From Luteimonas endophytica (GTDB lineage Bacteria > Pseudomonadota > Gammaproteobacteria > Xanthomonadales > Xanthomonadaceae), in contig NZ_JARXRM010000024.1 of NCBI RefSeq assembly GCF_029887875.1, positions 43,124 to 107,123 of the forward strand: DNA of 64,000 nt. The letters run 5' to 3'. Positions within the stretch are counted from its first letter, which is position 1, and each line of letters starts with the position of its first letter. Under the pieces are notes generated by a model. The model saw only the letters and a list, made by a program, of their open reading frames with translations, was not told the DNA's origin and searched no databases. Positions 8,609-18,037 of this stretch are shown one piece after another. A program made the position numbers and the translations under genes.

Positions 8609-8975
8609 GATCGATACCCGTGACGGAGGCGATGCCGCATCCTCGCGTGGGGGCAGGCGCGTCGCCGTCGGCGCGTGGCGGAACCCGGTGTAGGAAAACC
8701 GCCAGCCTTCGCGGCGCGGCGCACAAACAATCGTCGTTCGGCCCAGCAGCCGGGCTTCGCGCCTGCCCGCGCTCTCCGACCGGGCGGATCTCCCGGCCCG
8801 CGCCGGCCGTCAGGCCTTGCGTACGAACTGCGAGTTCGATTGCGCGGGGGCGATTCCGCCGAGCCTGCAATCGATGTCGTGATCGCCTACCTCCACGAGG
8901 AGGTTGCGCGCCTCGATGCCGATCTTCACCACCGAGGCCGCTCGGTCGATCTTCGAGTCGGATCGCGCCGAACGC
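8609..8975. other. Gene-poor interval with a possible 40-codon ORF (8810-8932, minus strand)
   Basis: No recognised gene lies here. On the minus strand, GTG at 8932 opens a 40-residue frame ending in TGA at 8810, reading VVKIGIEARNLLVEVGDHD near its start and NSQFVRKA at its end. Third codon positions are mostly G or C, as in neighbouring genes, so it may be a small protein or the tail of a decayed gene. No Shine-Dalgarno is obvious and an antisense frame is also open. Treat as a candidate only. Confidence 0.2.
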
Positions 8976-11288
8976 TCAGAACGGCAGCTGCAGCTGCGGA
9001 TCCACCGCCAGCAGCTGCTCGCGAAACGCTTCCTTGATGCGCGAGAGCGCCTGCTCGTCGTCGGCGTCGAAGCGCAGCACCAGTACCGGCGTGGTGTTGG
9101 AGGCGCGGACCAGGCCCCAGCCGTCGGCCCAGTCGGCGCGCACGCCGTCGATGGTCGACAGCCGCGCGCCCTCGAGGCGGGCGCTGTCGTGGAAGCGCTC
9201 GACGAACGCGTGCGGGTCGCCGCCCGGGGCCTCGACCTTGATCTCCGGGGTGGACACGCCGTTGGGCAGCGCGCGCAGCACCTCGCCCGGCGCCTCGTCG
9301 CGGGAAGCGAGGATCTCCAGCAGCCGCGCGGCGGCGTAGATGCCGTCGTCGAAGCCGTACCAGCGTTCCTGGAAGAAGAAATGGCCGCTCATCTCGCCGG
9401 CAAGCTCGGCCTCGGTCTCGCGCATCTTGGCCTTGATCAGCGAATGGCCGGTCTTCCACATCAGCGGGCTGCCGCCGTGGCGCAGGATGTGGCCGGGCAG
9501 GCGCCCGCTGCACTTGACGTCGTACACGATCACCGCGCCGGGGTTGCGCTCGAGCACGTCGGCCGCGAACAGCATCAGCAGGCGGTCGGGATAGATGTTG
9601 TCGCCTTCCCGGGTCACCACGCCGAGCCGGTCGCCGTCGCCGTCGAAGGCGATGCCCAGGTCGGCGTCGAGGCGCTGCACCATCCGCACCAGGTCCTCGA
9701 GGTTGTGCGGATCGCTGGGGTCGGGGTGGTGGTTGGGAAAGGTGCCGTCGATCTCGCAGTACAGCGGCACCACCTCGGCGCCGATCGCCTCGAGCACGCG
9801 CGGGCCGATCTCGCCGGCCACGCCGTTGCCGGCGTCGACCACCACCTTGAGGCGCTGGTCGACCTGCACGTCGTTGGCGATGCGGTCGACGTAGTCGTCG
9901 GCGATGTCGCGCTCGGACAGGCCGCCGGGCGCCTTGGCGGTGTGCAGGCGGTCCTCGGCGATGCGGGCGTAGAGGTCGGTGATGGCGTCGCCGGACAGGG
10001 TTTCGCCGCCGACCACGATCTTGAAGCCGTTGTAGTCGGGCGGGTTGTGGCTGCCGGTGACCGAGATGCAGCAGCCGGTGCGCAGCTGGAAGGCGCCGAA
10101 GTACACCACCGGGGTCGGCACCATGCCGATGTCGATGACGTTGCGCCCGGCCTTGCGCAGGCCCTCGACCAGGCCGGCCACCAGGTCCGGCCCGGACAGC
10201 CGGCCGTCGCGGCCGATCACGATGTCGCCGAGGTCCTTCTCGCGCATCAGCGAACCGATCGCCTGGCCGATCAGTTCGGCCACGCCGGCATCGAGCGACT
10301 CGCCGACCACGCCGCGGATGTCGTAGGCGCGGAAGATCCCGCGGTCGATGCGCACCGGCGCCGGCTTCGGCGCGTCGCGCACCTCCAGCTTCGCGGCCGC
10401 CGGCTCGGCGGTGGGCTCGGTGAGCGCCTGGGTGAGGGTCGGCGACTGGTCGTCCTCGGCGCTGGCCTCGCGGGCCATCCCCGGCAGCACCCGCCAGACG
10501 AAGAACGCGAGCAGCAGCAGGACCGCCGCCACCGCGAAGGCGGGAATCCCGGCCAGCCCGAATGGCGCGGCCACCGCCCGCGGCGACGCCGCGACCACCC
10601 GCAGCCCGGTGCCGGGCACGGCGGTGGCCATCCGTTCGGCGGCCTCGATGTACTCCGGGTTGCCGCGCTCGAGCAGGGTCACCCCGCCCTGGCGCAGGCC
10701 CAGGTACATGCTGCCCTCGTCGAGATGGGCGTGCTGCAGCGGCAGCGTGGCGCGCGCCATCGGCAGGCGCACGAACGCCACCCCGACCAGCCGTTCGCCG
10801 GCGCGTGCCGGCGCGGCCAGGGCCACCCGCGGGCCGTCCGCCTCGCGGATCACCCAGGTCACCGGCCGGTCCTCGACCAGCGCGCTTTCCAGCACCGCGG
10901 CGCGGCCGAAGCCGCCCTCGTCCAGACCGGCATAGACGCTTTCCAGGTCGGGCAGGTAGATCGCCGCTTCCTCCAGCCCCGGCCAGTCGGCGGCCAGCGC
11001 CGCCGCCGCGCTTTCCAGGTCGTCGGCGGCGAGCGCGCGCTGCACCCGCTCCGACTGCAGGCGGCCGGTGAGGTTCTCGAGGTCGCCGGCGAGCGCCCTC
11101 GCCGTCGCGTCGACGGTGGCGTCGCGGGTCTGCTCCAGGGCGGCACGGTTGGCGTCGCCCTGCATCTGGCGCCAGCCGCTCCACGCCAGCCACAGCGCGA
11201 GTGCCGCCAGCAGCACCGCGAGGAACGGCAGGTAGGGCCGGATCTGCGCCAGTGTCTGGCGCGCCTTGTGCGGTTGCGTCTCGCTCAT
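8976..11288 (-). CDS. algC: Phosphomannomutase/phosphoglucomutase with N-terminal membrane region
   Basis: A 770-residue protein. Residues about 20-40 form a membrane helix (LPFLAVLLAALALWLAW), followed by a presumed periplasmic sensor-like region and a second helix near residue 250 (IPAFAVAAVLLLLAFFVWRV). The C-terminal ~450 residues are the mutase: phosphoserine loop SVTGSHNPPDYNGFK, Mg loop AFDGDGDRLGVV, sugar loop GEMSGHFFF and phosphate loop RASNTTPVLVLRF. It interconverts mannose or glucose 1- and 6-phosphates for LPS/exopolysaccharide precursors. The ATG has a good GGGGAGAG site and lies 13 bases after dut. The extension is longer than the soluble AlgC/XanA form. Confidence 0.9.
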   Translation of the reverse strand: MSETQPHKARQTLAQIRPYLPFLAVLLAALALWLAWSGWRQMQGDANRAALEQTRDATVDATARALAGDLENLTGRLQSERVQRALAADDLESAAAALAADWPGLEEAAIYLPDLESVYAGLDEGGFGRAAVLESALVEDRPVTWVIREADGPRVALAAPARAGERLVGVAFVRLPMARATLPLQHAHLDEGSMYLGLRQGGVTLLERGNPEYIEAAERMATAVPGTGLRVVAASPRAVAAPFGLAGIPAFAVAAVLLLLAFFVWRVLPGMAREASAEDDQSPTLTQALTEPTAEPAAAKLEVRDAPKPAPVRIDRGIFRAYDIRGVVGESLDAGVAELIGQAIGSLMREKDLGDIVIGRDGRLSGPDLVAGLVEGLRKAGRNVIDIGMVPTPVVYFGAFQLRTGCCISVTGSHNPPDYNGFKIVVGGETLSGDAITDLYARIAEDRLHTAKAPGGLSERDIADDYVDRIANDVQVDQRLKVVVDAGNGVAGEIGPRVLEAIGAEVVPLYCEIDGTFPNHHPDPSDPHNLEDLVRMVQRLDADLGIAFDGDGDRLGVVTREGDNIYPDRLLMLFAADVLERNPGAVIVYDVKCSGRLPGHILRHGGSPLMWKTGHSLIKAKMRETEAELAGEMSGHFFFQERWYGFDDGIYAAARLLEILASRDEAPGEVLRALPNGVSTPEIKVEAPGGDPHAFVERFHDSARLEGARLSTIDGVRADWADGWGLVRASNTTPVLVLRFDADDEQALSRIKEAFREQLLAVDPQLQLPF

Positions 11289-11301
11289 CTCTCTCCCCTG
11301 G

Positions 11302-11760
11302 TCAGCGGGTGCCGGTGTGGCCGAAGCCGCCCGCGCCGCGCGCGCTGTCGACGAAAGTATCCACCAATTCGAGGGTGGCCCGCACGACCGGCAGGACCAC
11401 CAGCTGGGCGATGCGGTCGCCCGGCGCGATGCTGTAGGCCTCGCGGCCGCGGTTGAACACGCTGATCAGCAGCGGTCCCTGGTAATCCGAGTCGATCAGC
11501 CCGGTGCCGTTGCCGAGCACGATGCCGTGGCGGTGGCCCAGTCCGGAGCGCGGCAGCACCACCGCGCACAGCGTCGCGTCGGCGAGGTGGATGGCGATCC
11601 CGGAAGGCACCAGCTCGGCATCGCCGGGTTGCAGCGTCAGCGGCGCGTCGAGCGCGGCGCGCAGGTCCAGGCCGGCGCTGCCTTCGGTGGCGTAGCGCGG
11701 CAGCGGCCATTCGCCGCCGTGGCGTGGATCGAGGCATCTGACCTGGAGCGTGTGCTGCAT
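11302..11760 (-). CDS. dut: dUTP diphosphatase
   Basis: Dut hydrolyses dUTP to dUMP and pyrophosphate, keeping uracil out of DNA. All five family motifs are visible in 152 residues: [43 protein letters not shown] and the C-terminal arm GAGGFGHTG that closes the trimeric active site. Length is normal. It lies between coaB (48 bases) and algC (13 bases), the usual coaBC-dut-algC order. Confidence 0.97.
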   Translation of the reverse strand: MQHTLQVRCLDPRHGGEWPLPRYATEGSAGLDLRAALDAPLTLQPGDAELVPSGIAIHLADATLCAVVLPRSGLGHRHGIVLGNGTGLIDSDYQGPLLISVFNRGREAYSIAPGDRIAQLVVLPVVRATLELVDTFVDSARGAGGFGHTGTR

Positions 11761-11808
11761 CGGCGGGTTTCCGTGTCGAAGCGGCCGCGGCGCGGCATGA
11801 ATGTACGG

Positions 11809-12474
11809 CTAGGCGCAGCCTTGTACCTGCAGGCGCGTCTCGATGAGGTCGAGGAGCGCATCGGCCAGCTGCGTCTTCGGCGCCGGGCCCAGTTCGCGCG
11901 CCCCCCCCGGCCAGTAGACGCTCAGCGCGTTGTCGTCGCACTCGAAGCCGCTGCCGGGCACGCCGACGCGGTTGGCGGCGATCATGTCGAGCTTCTTGTC
12001 CACCAGCTTGCCGCGGGCGTAGCGCTCGACGTCGTCGGTCTCGGCCGCGAACCCGACCACCAGTGTCGGCCGCCGCGGGTGGACCGCGATCCCGGCGAGG
12101 ATGTCCGGCGTGCGCACCAGCTCGAGGGTGAGGGTGGCGCCGGTCTTCTTCATCTTGCCCCGGGCGATGCTGCGCGGCGCATAGTCGGCGACCGCCGCGG
12201 CGCCGATGTACACCTCGGCCGGCAGCGCCGCCAGCACCTGCTCGCGCATCTGCGCGGCCGAGCGCACGTCGACGCGGCGGACCCCCTCGGGCGCGGGCAG
12301 GTGCACCGGGCCGGCCACCAGCACCACCTCGGCGCCGCGCGCGGCCGCGGCGGCGGCCACGGCGAAGCCCATCTTGCCGCTGCTGCGGTTGCCGATGAAG
12401 CGCACCGGGTCGATGTCCTCGTAGGTCGGCCCGGCGCTGACCACCACGCGCCTGCCCGCCAGCGCGCCGCTCAT
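11809..12474 (-). CDS. coaB: Phosphopantothenate-cysteine ligase (CoaB, separate gene)
   Basis: This 221-residue product matches the C-terminal half of bifunctional CoaBC. It ligates cysteine to 4'-phosphopantothenate with CTP in coenzyme A synthesis. Family motifs are intact: AGPTYEDIDPVRFIGNRSSG, AAAVADYAP and the Lys loop GKMKKTG. In most bacteria this domain is fused to CoaC; here the ATG overlaps the coaC stop (ATGA), and the coaB frame is -1 relative to coaC. Either the fusion has split into two coupled genes, or a one-base change broke the linker. Domains seem complete on both sides. Confidence 0.9.
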   Translation of the reverse strand: MSGALAGRRVVVSAGPTYEDIDPVRFIGNRSSGKMGFAVAAAAAARGAEVVLVAGPVHLPAPEGVRRVDVRSAAQMREQVLAALPAEVYIGAAAVADYAPRSIARGKMKKTGATLTLELVRTPDILAGIAVHPRRPTLVVGFAAETDDVERYARGKLVDKKLDMIAANRVGVPGSGFECDDNALSVYWPGGARELGPAPKTQLADALLDLIETRLQVQGCA

Positions 12475-13031
12475 CCTGCCGCCGCGGCCAGTTCGGCGAC
12501 GATCGCGCCGGGCTCGCGCAGGCGCCCGGGTCCGGATTCGCCCTCGGCGAGCGGCCCGTCGTCGGGGCCGATCACCTGGACGCCCCATCCCCGCAGGGTC
12601 GCGACGTTGGCGCGGGTGGCGGGGTGACGCCACATGCGGTGGTTCATCGCCGGCGCGATCGCCAGCGGCGCCTCCGTGGCCAGGCACAGCGTGGCGACCA
12701 GATCGTCGGCCAGGCCGTGGGCCAGCCGCGCGATGATGTCGGCGGTGGCGGGCGCCACCAGCACCCGGTCGGCCCAGGCCGCAAGCTCCAGGTGCCCCAT
12801 CGCCGCCTCGGCGGCGGCATCCCAGAGCGAGGTGCGGACCGGCTCGCCGGACACCGCCTGGAAGGTGGCACCGCCGACGAAGCGCTGCGCGTGTTCGGTC
12901 ATCGCCACCCGCACCACCGCCCCGGCATCGCGCAGCCGGCGCACCAGTTCGGGGGCCTTGTACGCGGCGATACCGCCGCTCACGCACAGCAGCACGCGCT
13001 GCCCGCTGAGGCTGGAAGGGTCGGCGGCCAT
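12471..13031 (-). CDS. coaC: Phosphopantothenoylcysteine decarboxylase (CoaC, separate gene, altered active site)
   Basis: A 186-residue flavoprotein matching the N-terminal half of CoaBC, expected to decarboxylate phosphopantothenoylcysteine. The FMN-binding start VLLCVSGGIAAYKAPEL, active-site His80 in GHLELAAWAD and PAMNHRMW (Asn130) are present. In the substrate-clamp motif, however, family members have Cys (ACGE/DxGxGRM, Cys158 of E. coli Dfp); this protein reads LAEGESGPGRL, with Glu163 at that place and Leu for Met. Read directly from the bases (12525-12560 region), this should impair the reduction step. It is first in the coaC-coaB-dut-algC operon. Confidence 0.88.
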   Translation of the reverse strand: MAADPSSLSGQRVLLCVSGGIAAYKAPELVRRLRDAGAVVRVAMTEHAQRFVGGATFQAVSGEPVRTSLWDAAAEAAMGHLELAAWADRVLVAPATADIIARLAHGLADDLVATLCLATEAPLAIAPAMNHRMWRHPATRANVATLRGWGVQVIGPDDGPLAEGESGPGRLREPGAIVAELAAAAG

Positions 13032-13264
13032 CGGCGTGGGAAAAGTCCTACGGGTGCGCGGGGGTCCAGCTTACCCGATGGCACGGCAAGCCCCTGCTGC
13101 GCGGCCGCCCCGGCTGCCGTGAAATGAAGCGCGCTGGCGGCCGGGCGCAGCTCCCCGGCTCCGGTCTCACGGCTCATCCCCTGTCGTGATGCCGTCCGGC
13201 CGTCAGCGCCCTTCGCATGCCTGGTGCCGCGCCCGCCAGGGCCGGCCCGTTTCCGGAGCCCGCC

Positions 13265-13939
13265 ATGCACATCCGCGACTGGCCCAGCCAAGAACGCCCC
13301 CGCGAAAAGCTGCTGGTTCGGGGCGCCGGGGTGCTCTCGGACGCCGAACTGCTGGCGATCTTCCTGGGCTCCGGGCTGCGCGGCCGCGACGCGGTGACGA
13401 CCGCGCGCGAGCTGCTCGGGGCGCACGGCCCGCTGCGCGCGCTGCTCGAGCGCGAGCCGGCCGAGCTCGCGGAGCTGCCGGGCCTGGGGCCGGCGCGCGC
13501 CTCGCGCCTGGCGGCGGCGCTGGAGCTGTGCGCCCGCTACCTGGCCGCGGACCTGGCGCGCGGCGAGGCGATGACCGATCCGGCCGCCGCCGGGCGCTAC
13601 TTCGCCCAGCGCCTGCGCGCGCGGGCGCACGAGGTCTTCGCGGTGCTGTTCCTCGACCACCGCCACCGGGCGCTCGCCTTCGAGGAGCTGTTCAACGGGA
13701 CCGTGAACAGCGCCGAGGTGCATCCGCGCGAGGTGGTGCGGCGCGCGCTGGCGCACAACGCCGCGGCGCTGATCGTCGGCCACAACCACCCCAGCGGCTG
13801 CCGCGAGCCCAGCGCCGCCGACCGCGCCGTCACCGCCCGCCTCAAGCAGGCCCTGGCCCTGGTCGACGTGCGCCTGCTCGACCATTTCGTGATCGGCGAC
13901 GGCGCGCCGGTCTCGCTGGCCGCACGCGGCTGGGTGTAG
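13265..13939 (+). CDS. radC: RadC/MPN (JAMM) domain protein
   Basis: A 224-residue protein with an N-terminal helix-hairpin-helix ([20 protein letters not shown]) and a C-terminal MPN/JAMM domain whose metal motif is complete ([20 protein letters not shown]). The once-assumed role in DNA repair is doubtful for the family; its biochemical role is unresolved. The start is the ATG at 13265, with GGAG seven bases upstream; an upstream in-frame ATG would add sixteen unconserved residues. It is divergent from coaC, as in many gammaproteobacteria. Confidence 0.93.
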   Translation: MHIRDWPSQERPREKLLVRGAGVLSDAELLAIFLGSGLRGRDAVTTARELLGAHGPLRALLEREPAELAELPGLGPARASRLAAALELCARYLAADLARGEAMTDPAAAGRYFAQRLRARAHEVFAVLFLDHRHRALAFEELFNGTVNSAEVHPREVVRRALAHNAAALIVGHNHPSGCREPSAADRAVTARLKQALALVDVRLLDHFVIGDGAPVSLAARGWV

Positions 13940-14149
13940 CGCCACGCCGGCCACCGACTCCGCTGCCCGCAGCAGGAGCGTGTCGACTGCTCGAGGGTCG
14001 CGCGGTCGGCACCGGAACGATGCCCGTCGGCCGGCATCCGGGCTGGCGGCGCCTGGCCATTCGGGGCCCGGCGCCGCCGCCCGGTCCCGCGGCCCCCGCC
14101 GCGGTCCCGCCCCGCCGGCCCGCCATCCGGGTCGCGCCCGCCGCTCGGC

Positions 14150-14155
14150 TACAAT
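14150..14155 (+). promoter_or_regulatory. -10 hexamer (TACAAT) upstream of argS
   Basis: TACAAT stands out in very GC-rich sequence and ends 29 bases before the GTG start of argS, giving a short leader of about 22 bases. No clear -35 is visible. Confidence 0.4.
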
Positions 14156-14184
14156 GGTCGGCCCCGCGACGCCGCCGACACTCC

Positions 14185-15873
14185 GTGAAATCCCAGCTCC
14201 GCGCCCTGATCGAACAGGGCATCGCCTCGCTGCGCGACACTGGCGCGCTGCCGTCCGACCTCGCCGTGCCCGAGTTCGTGGTCGAGCGGCCCAAGGATCG
14301 CAGCCACGGCGATTTCTCCACCAACGCGGCGATGCTGCTGGCCAGGCAGGCGCGCGGCAACCCGCGCGCGCTGGCGCAGGCGTTGGTCGGGGCGATGCAG
14401 GGCGCCGGGCTGGTGTCGGCGATCGAGATCGCCGGGCCGGGGTTCATCAATTTCCGGCTCGCCGGCGAAGCCTGGAACCGCCAGCTGCGCGAGGTGCACG
14501 AACGCGGCGACGCCTACGGCCGAGGCGATGCCGGCGGCGGTCGCCGCGCCGGCATCGAATACGTCTCGGCCAATCCCACCGGCCCGCTGCACGTCGGCCA
14601 CGGCCGCGCGGCGGCGATCGGCGACTGCGTCGCGCGGGTGCTGGAAGCCAACGGCTGGAACGTGGCGCGCGAGTTCTACTACAACGACGCCGGCGCCCAG
14701 ATCGACAACCTCGCCAGGTCGGTGCAGGCGCGCGCGCGCGGCACCACCCCGGAGGACCCGGGCTGGCCCGAGGACGGCTATCGCGGCGACTACATCCGCG
14801 AGGTCGCCCGCGCCTACCTCGATCGCGCCTCGGTCGAACTCGACGGCCAGACCGTGACCGCCGCCGGCGACGTCGACGACCTGGACGCGATCCGGCGCTT
14901 CGCCGTGGCCTGGCTGCGGCGCGAGCAGAACGCCGACCTGGCGGCGTTCGGGGTCGACTTCGACGTGTACTTCCTCGAGTCGTCGCTGTATTCCGACGGC
15001 AAGGTCGAGGAGACGGTACGGCGCCTGGTCGCGGGCGGCCACACCTACGAGGAGGGCGGCGCGCTGTGGCTGCGCACCACGGACTTCGGCGACGACAAGG
15101 ACCGGGTGATGCGCAAGTCCGACGGCAGCTACACCTATTTCGTGCCGGACGTCGCCTACCACCTGTCCAAGTGGCAGCGCGGCTACGAACGCGCCATCAC
15201 CGAACTGGGCGCCGACCACCACGGCTCCCTGGCGCGGGTGAAGGCCGGCCTGCAGGCGCTCGATGCCGGCATCCCGCAAGGCTATCCCGAGTACGTGCTG
15301 CACCAGATGGTCACGGTGATGCGCGGCGGCGAGGAGGTGAAGATCTCCAAGCGCGCCGGCAGCTACCTGACCCTGCGCGACCTGATCGACGAGGTCGGCC
15401 GCGACGCGGTGCGCTGGTTCCTGGTGGCGCGCAGGCCGGACTCGCAGCTGGTGTTCGACATCGACCTGGCGCGCTCGCAGTCGCTGGACAATCCGGTCTA
15501 CTACGTGCAGCTCTCGCACGCGCGCATCTGCGGGTTGCTGCGGCAGCTGCGCGAGCGCGGCCTCGGGTTCGATCTCGGCAACGGCCTGGCGCAGCCGCAG
15601 GACGTCGACAATCCCGCCACCCGCGAACTGCTGGCGGAGCTCTCGCGCTGGCCGGAGACGGTGCAGACCGCGGGCGCCCAGCTCGAACCGCACCTGCTCG
15701 CCGCGCACCTGCTGGAGCTGGCGCAGGCGTTCCAGCGCTACTACAACGACCACCAGTTCCTGGTCGACGAGGCCGACCTGCGCGACGCGCGCCTGGCGCT
15801 GGCGCTGGCGGTCAGGCAGGTGCTGGCCAACGGCCTGGCGCTGCTGGGCGTGGCCGCGCCGGAGCAGATGTGA
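14185..15873 (+). CDS. argS: Arginyl-tRNA synthetase
   Basis: ArgS charges tRNA-Arg with arginine using ATP. The 562-residue product has the N-terminal Add1 domain ([19 protein letters not shown]), the HIGH-type motif in [18 protein letters not shown], the KMSKS-equivalent [18 protein letters not shown] and the C-terminal DALR anticodon-binding domain ending in [17 protein letters not shown]. Family alignment places the start at GTG 14185 ([12 protein letters not shown]); there is no nearby ATG. It is followed by a SPOR-domain gene, as in related genomes. Confidence 0.96.
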   Translation: MKSQLRALIEQGIASLRDTGALPSDLAVPEFVVERPKDRSHGDFSTNAAMLLARQARGNPRALAQALVGAMQGAGLVSAIEIAGPGFINFRLAGEAWNRQLREVHERGDAYGRGDAGGGRRAGIEYVSANPTGPLHVGHGRAAAIGDCVARVLEANGWNVAREFYYNDAGAQIDNLARSVQARARGTTPEDPGWPEDGYRGDYIREVARAYLDRASVELDGQTVTAAGDVDDLDAIRRFAVAWLRREQNADLAAFGVDFDVYFLESSLYSDGKVEETVRRLVAGGHTYEEGGALWLRTTDFGDDKDRVMRKSDGSYTYFVPDVAYHLSKWQRGYERAITELGADHHGSLARVKAGLQALDAGIPQGYPEYVLHQMVTVMRGGEEVKISKRAGSYLTLRDLIDEVGRDAVRWFLVARRPDSQLVFDIDLARSQSLDNPVYYVQLSHARICGLLRQLRERGLGFDLGNGLAQPQDVDNPATRELLAELSRWPETVQTAGAQLEPHLLAAHLLELAQAFQRYYNDHQFLVDEADLRDARLALALAVRQVLANGLALLGVAAPEQM

Positions 15874-16027
15874 GCCGCGCCCCGCGCATGGCGGCCGGCC
15901 GGCGCCGCCGCGCCGGCGCTGGCGCACTTCGCCTCCACGGCCTTCGTCATACACTTGCGCGATCGCTCGCGCCCGGCGCGCAGGCCGCGGCGGTCGCCAG
16001 CGGCCCCACCCAACGGAATCCGGAATA

Positions 16028-16738
16028 GTGGCAGTCAAACGCGGCAAGTCTCAGGCACGACGCAACAGCGGCGGCAACGGCGGGCTCCCCGGCTGGGCCT
16101 GGATGGTGCTGGGCGTGGTGCTGACGGTGGTGGTGGTCCTGGCGGCGCCGCGCCTGTTGAAATCCGATGGCGAGGACGGCTTCTACCGGCCGCGCCCGAA
16201 CCCCGACGCGCAGCCGCCGGCGGCGAGCAGCGACGAGGGCGACAGCGCCCCGCTGCCTGCCGATGCCCCGCCGCAGGGCGACGCGCCGCTCCCCGAGCCC
16301 GGCGCCGACTACGATTTCTACACCCTGCTGCCCGGGCAGGAAGTGCCGATGACCGACGCCGAACTGGCCGCCAGCGCCCGCGCCGAGGAATCGCGCCAGG
16401 CCGAGGCCCGCCGCAACGAGGACGCCGCCGAACCGGCCGATGCCGGCACCGCCGCGATCGCCACGCCCACGACCACCCCGGAACCGGCGGCGGCCGCCGA
16501 AAGCTCGGCGCGCTACCTGCTGCAGGCCGGGGCATTCGGCGCGTCCGGCGATGCCGAGGCGCTGAAGGCGCGCATCGCCCTGCTCGGCCTGAGCGCGCGG
16601 GTGGAGTCGGCGCAGATCGACGGCCGCACCCTGTACCGGGTGCGCATGGGGCCCTATGGCACCGCCACCGAGCTGGCCGAGGCCAAGCGCAAGCTCGGCG
16701 CCGGCGGCCTGCCGGCGATGGCGATCAAGGTGCAATGA
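16028..16738 (+). CDS. SPOR-domain membrane protein (FtsN-like)
   Basis: A 236-residue protein: basic cytoplasmic N terminus (MAVKRGKSQARRN), one membrane helix (WAWMVLGVVLTVVVVLAAP, residues about 24-42), a Pro/Ala/Glu-rich periplasmic linker, and a C-terminal SPOR domain (RYLLQAGAFGASGDAEALKARIALLG...YRVRMGPYG). SPOR domains bind denuded septal peptidoglycan, so a role in cell division is likely. The start is GTG with a GGAAT site. It lies 154 bases after argS, the usual argS-SPOR neighbourhood. Confidence 0.88.
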   Translation: MAVKRGKSQARRNSGGNGGLPGWAWMVLGVVLTVVVVLAAPRLLKSDGEDGFYRPRPNPDAQPPAASSDEGDSAPLPADAPPQGDAPLPEPGADYDFYTLLPGQEVPMTDAELAASARAEESRQAEARRNEDAAEPADAGTAAIATPTTTPEPAAAAESSARYLLQAGAFGASGDAEALKARIALLGLSARVESAQIDGRTLYRVRMGPYGTATELAEAKRKLGAGGLPAMAIKVQ

Positions 16739-16779
16739 GCCCGGTGCGGCGAAGGAGCGCGCAGAGGCCCCGCCTCGTG

Positions 16780-17397
16780 ATGCGTTTCCTGTGGTGCCTG
16801 GCAGCCTGCGCGGCCGCCCCGACCGCGGCGGCGCAGGCACCCGACTGCGGCGCGCCCGCCGACCGGACAGAGCGCGCCATCTGCGGCAATGCGCAACTGC
16901 GCGACATCGATGCCGAGGTGCGGGCGTTGCAGCACGACCTGCTGCTGCGCAGCGACGACCCGGCCGCGGTCGAGGCCGAGGCGCGCGAGTGGCGCCAATC
17001 CGGTCGCGACCCCTGCACCACGGTGCGCTGCCTGGACACCGCCTACCGGACCCGCCGCGAAGCCCTGCGGGCGCGGCTGGCCGCGGGAAGGCCGCTGTTG
17101 CTGCTGCCGGGCGAGTACCGGCGGCACACCGCCGCCGGACCGGTCGAGGGCGCGGCCACGCTGTCGATGGAGCTGCTGGGGCAGCGGCGCTACCGCCTGC
17201 GCATCTTGCCCGGCGACGGGGCCGCACCGCTGGCCGAGGGCGAATTCATCGAGCAGGTGGGCGCGGGCGGGTTCCAGGCCGGCGACTGCGCGCTGCGGAT
17301 GAGCTTCGCCCCGGACCTGGTCACGGTGGCGGGCACGACGCCGGGCTGCGGCGCGGCGCTGGACGGCAGCTACCTGCGGGTCCCCGCGGAACCGTGA
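16780..17397 (+). CDS. Secreted LprI-like protein
   Basis: A 205-residue protein with a signal peptide (MRFLWCLAACAAAPTAAAQA). Residues about 22-85 have the four-Cys helical pattern of the lysozyme-inhibitor LprI N-terminal family (DCGAPADRTERAICGNAQLRD, then C-TTVRC and an Arg-rich helix). A C-terminal beta-rich domain with two further Cys follows. The start was chosen so the signal peptide begins at Met; an alternative ATG at 16735, overlapping the SPOR stop, would add a basic 15-residue extension. It probably acts in the periplasm; inhibition of lysozyme is not demonstrated. Confidence 0.7.
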   Translation: MRFLWCLAACAAAPTAAAQAPDCGAPADRTERAICGNAQLRDIDAEVRALQHDLLLRSDDPAAVEAEAREWRQSGRDPCTTVRCLDTAYRTRREALRARLAAGRPLLLLPGEYRRHTAAGPVEGAATLSMELLGQRRYRLRILPGDGAAPLAEGEFIEQVGAGGFQAGDCALRMSFAPDLVTVAGTTPGCGAALDGSYLRVPAEP

Positions 17398-17469
17398 AGC
17401 CGGTCGCCCGCGGTCGCGGGCGCTGAGAGCCGCGCGGAGCAAGCTGGCGCACCACCGGAGAGCGCCCGC

Positions 17470-17886
17470 ATGCCGATCGAAGCCGTCCTCATCAAACCCG
17501 TGGTCGACGTGCTGCTGGCGCTGTTCCGGCAGGCCGAGGACCTGACCCTCAAGCGCGACGCGGAAGCCGCGGTGCGCGAGGCGATCCGCGAACTGCTGCA
17601 GGCCAACCCCAACGAGAACCGCACCGCGGCGCGCATCGCGATCGCCCGCGCCGCCGGCATCCTCAGCGAGGACGTGGTATTGGCCGAGGCGATGCTGGAG
17701 AAGCACCGCGCCGCCAGCGCCCGCACCCGCGGCAAGGGCGCGACCGGGCGCCGCCGCGCGGCCATGGCGGCTGCCGGCGTCCGCCCCGCGGGCAAGGGCC
17801 GCACGGAGCCGCCCGGCGCCGCCAGGAAGGCTCCGGCAGGATCCGGCGTGCGTCGTGGCGGGCCAGGACCAAGCGGCGCCGGTTGA
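17470..17886 (+). CDS. Hypothetical protein with basic tail
   Basis: A 138-residue protein not recognised. The first ~80 residues are helical (VVDVLLALFRQAEDLTLKRD..., REAIRELLQANPNENRTAARIAIA). The last ~55 are rich in Arg, Lys, Gly, Ala and Pro and look disordered, suited to nucleic-acid binding. The ATG has a GGAGAG site nine bases upstream, which supports a real gene. Confidence 0.5.
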   Translation: MPIEAVLIKPVVDVLLALFRQAEDLTLKRDAEAAVREAIRELLQANPNENRTAARIAIARAAGILSEDVVLAEAMLEKHRAASARTRGKGATGRRRAAMAAAGVRPAGKGRTEPPGAARKAPAGSGVRRGGPGPSGAG

Positions 17887-18025
17887 CGAAGCGCCGCCAC
17901 GCAACCCGCCTTCCCGCGCGGCACCGCGCCGAGTCGGGTGACGCCGACCCGCGAGGCGCGCGACGGGCGGCCCCCGAAGCTCCGGATCGCCTGCGGTCGC
18001 GAAAGCATCTCCGCGGGGCCGCGTC

Positions 18026-18031
18026 TACAAT
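18026..18031 (+). promoter_or_regulatory. -10 hexamer (TACAAT) directly before the SDR gene
   Basis: TACAAT ends six bases before the ATG at 18038. With normal spacing the first transcribed base would be at or beside the A of ATG, so the mRNA is probably leaderless. No Shine-Dalgarno is present, which agrees. Confidence 0.45.
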
Positions 18032-18037
18032 CGGCGC

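Noticed and set aside
8904..11456. An 850-codon plus-strand frame and a 755-codon minus frame over algC
   Set aside because: Both are high-GC shadows; only the 770-residue minus frame shows mutase motifs and a good ribosome-binding site.
12470..12475. Programmed frameshift joining coaC and coaB
   Set aside because: No slippery heptamer or downstream structure is seen at the junction, and ATGA gives coaB a proper start; two genes are the simpler reading, though a sequencing error is not excluded.
13186..15873. Long N-terminal extension of argS
   Set aside because: The upstream frame is just open GC-rich sequence over radC; family alignment puts the start at GTG 14185.
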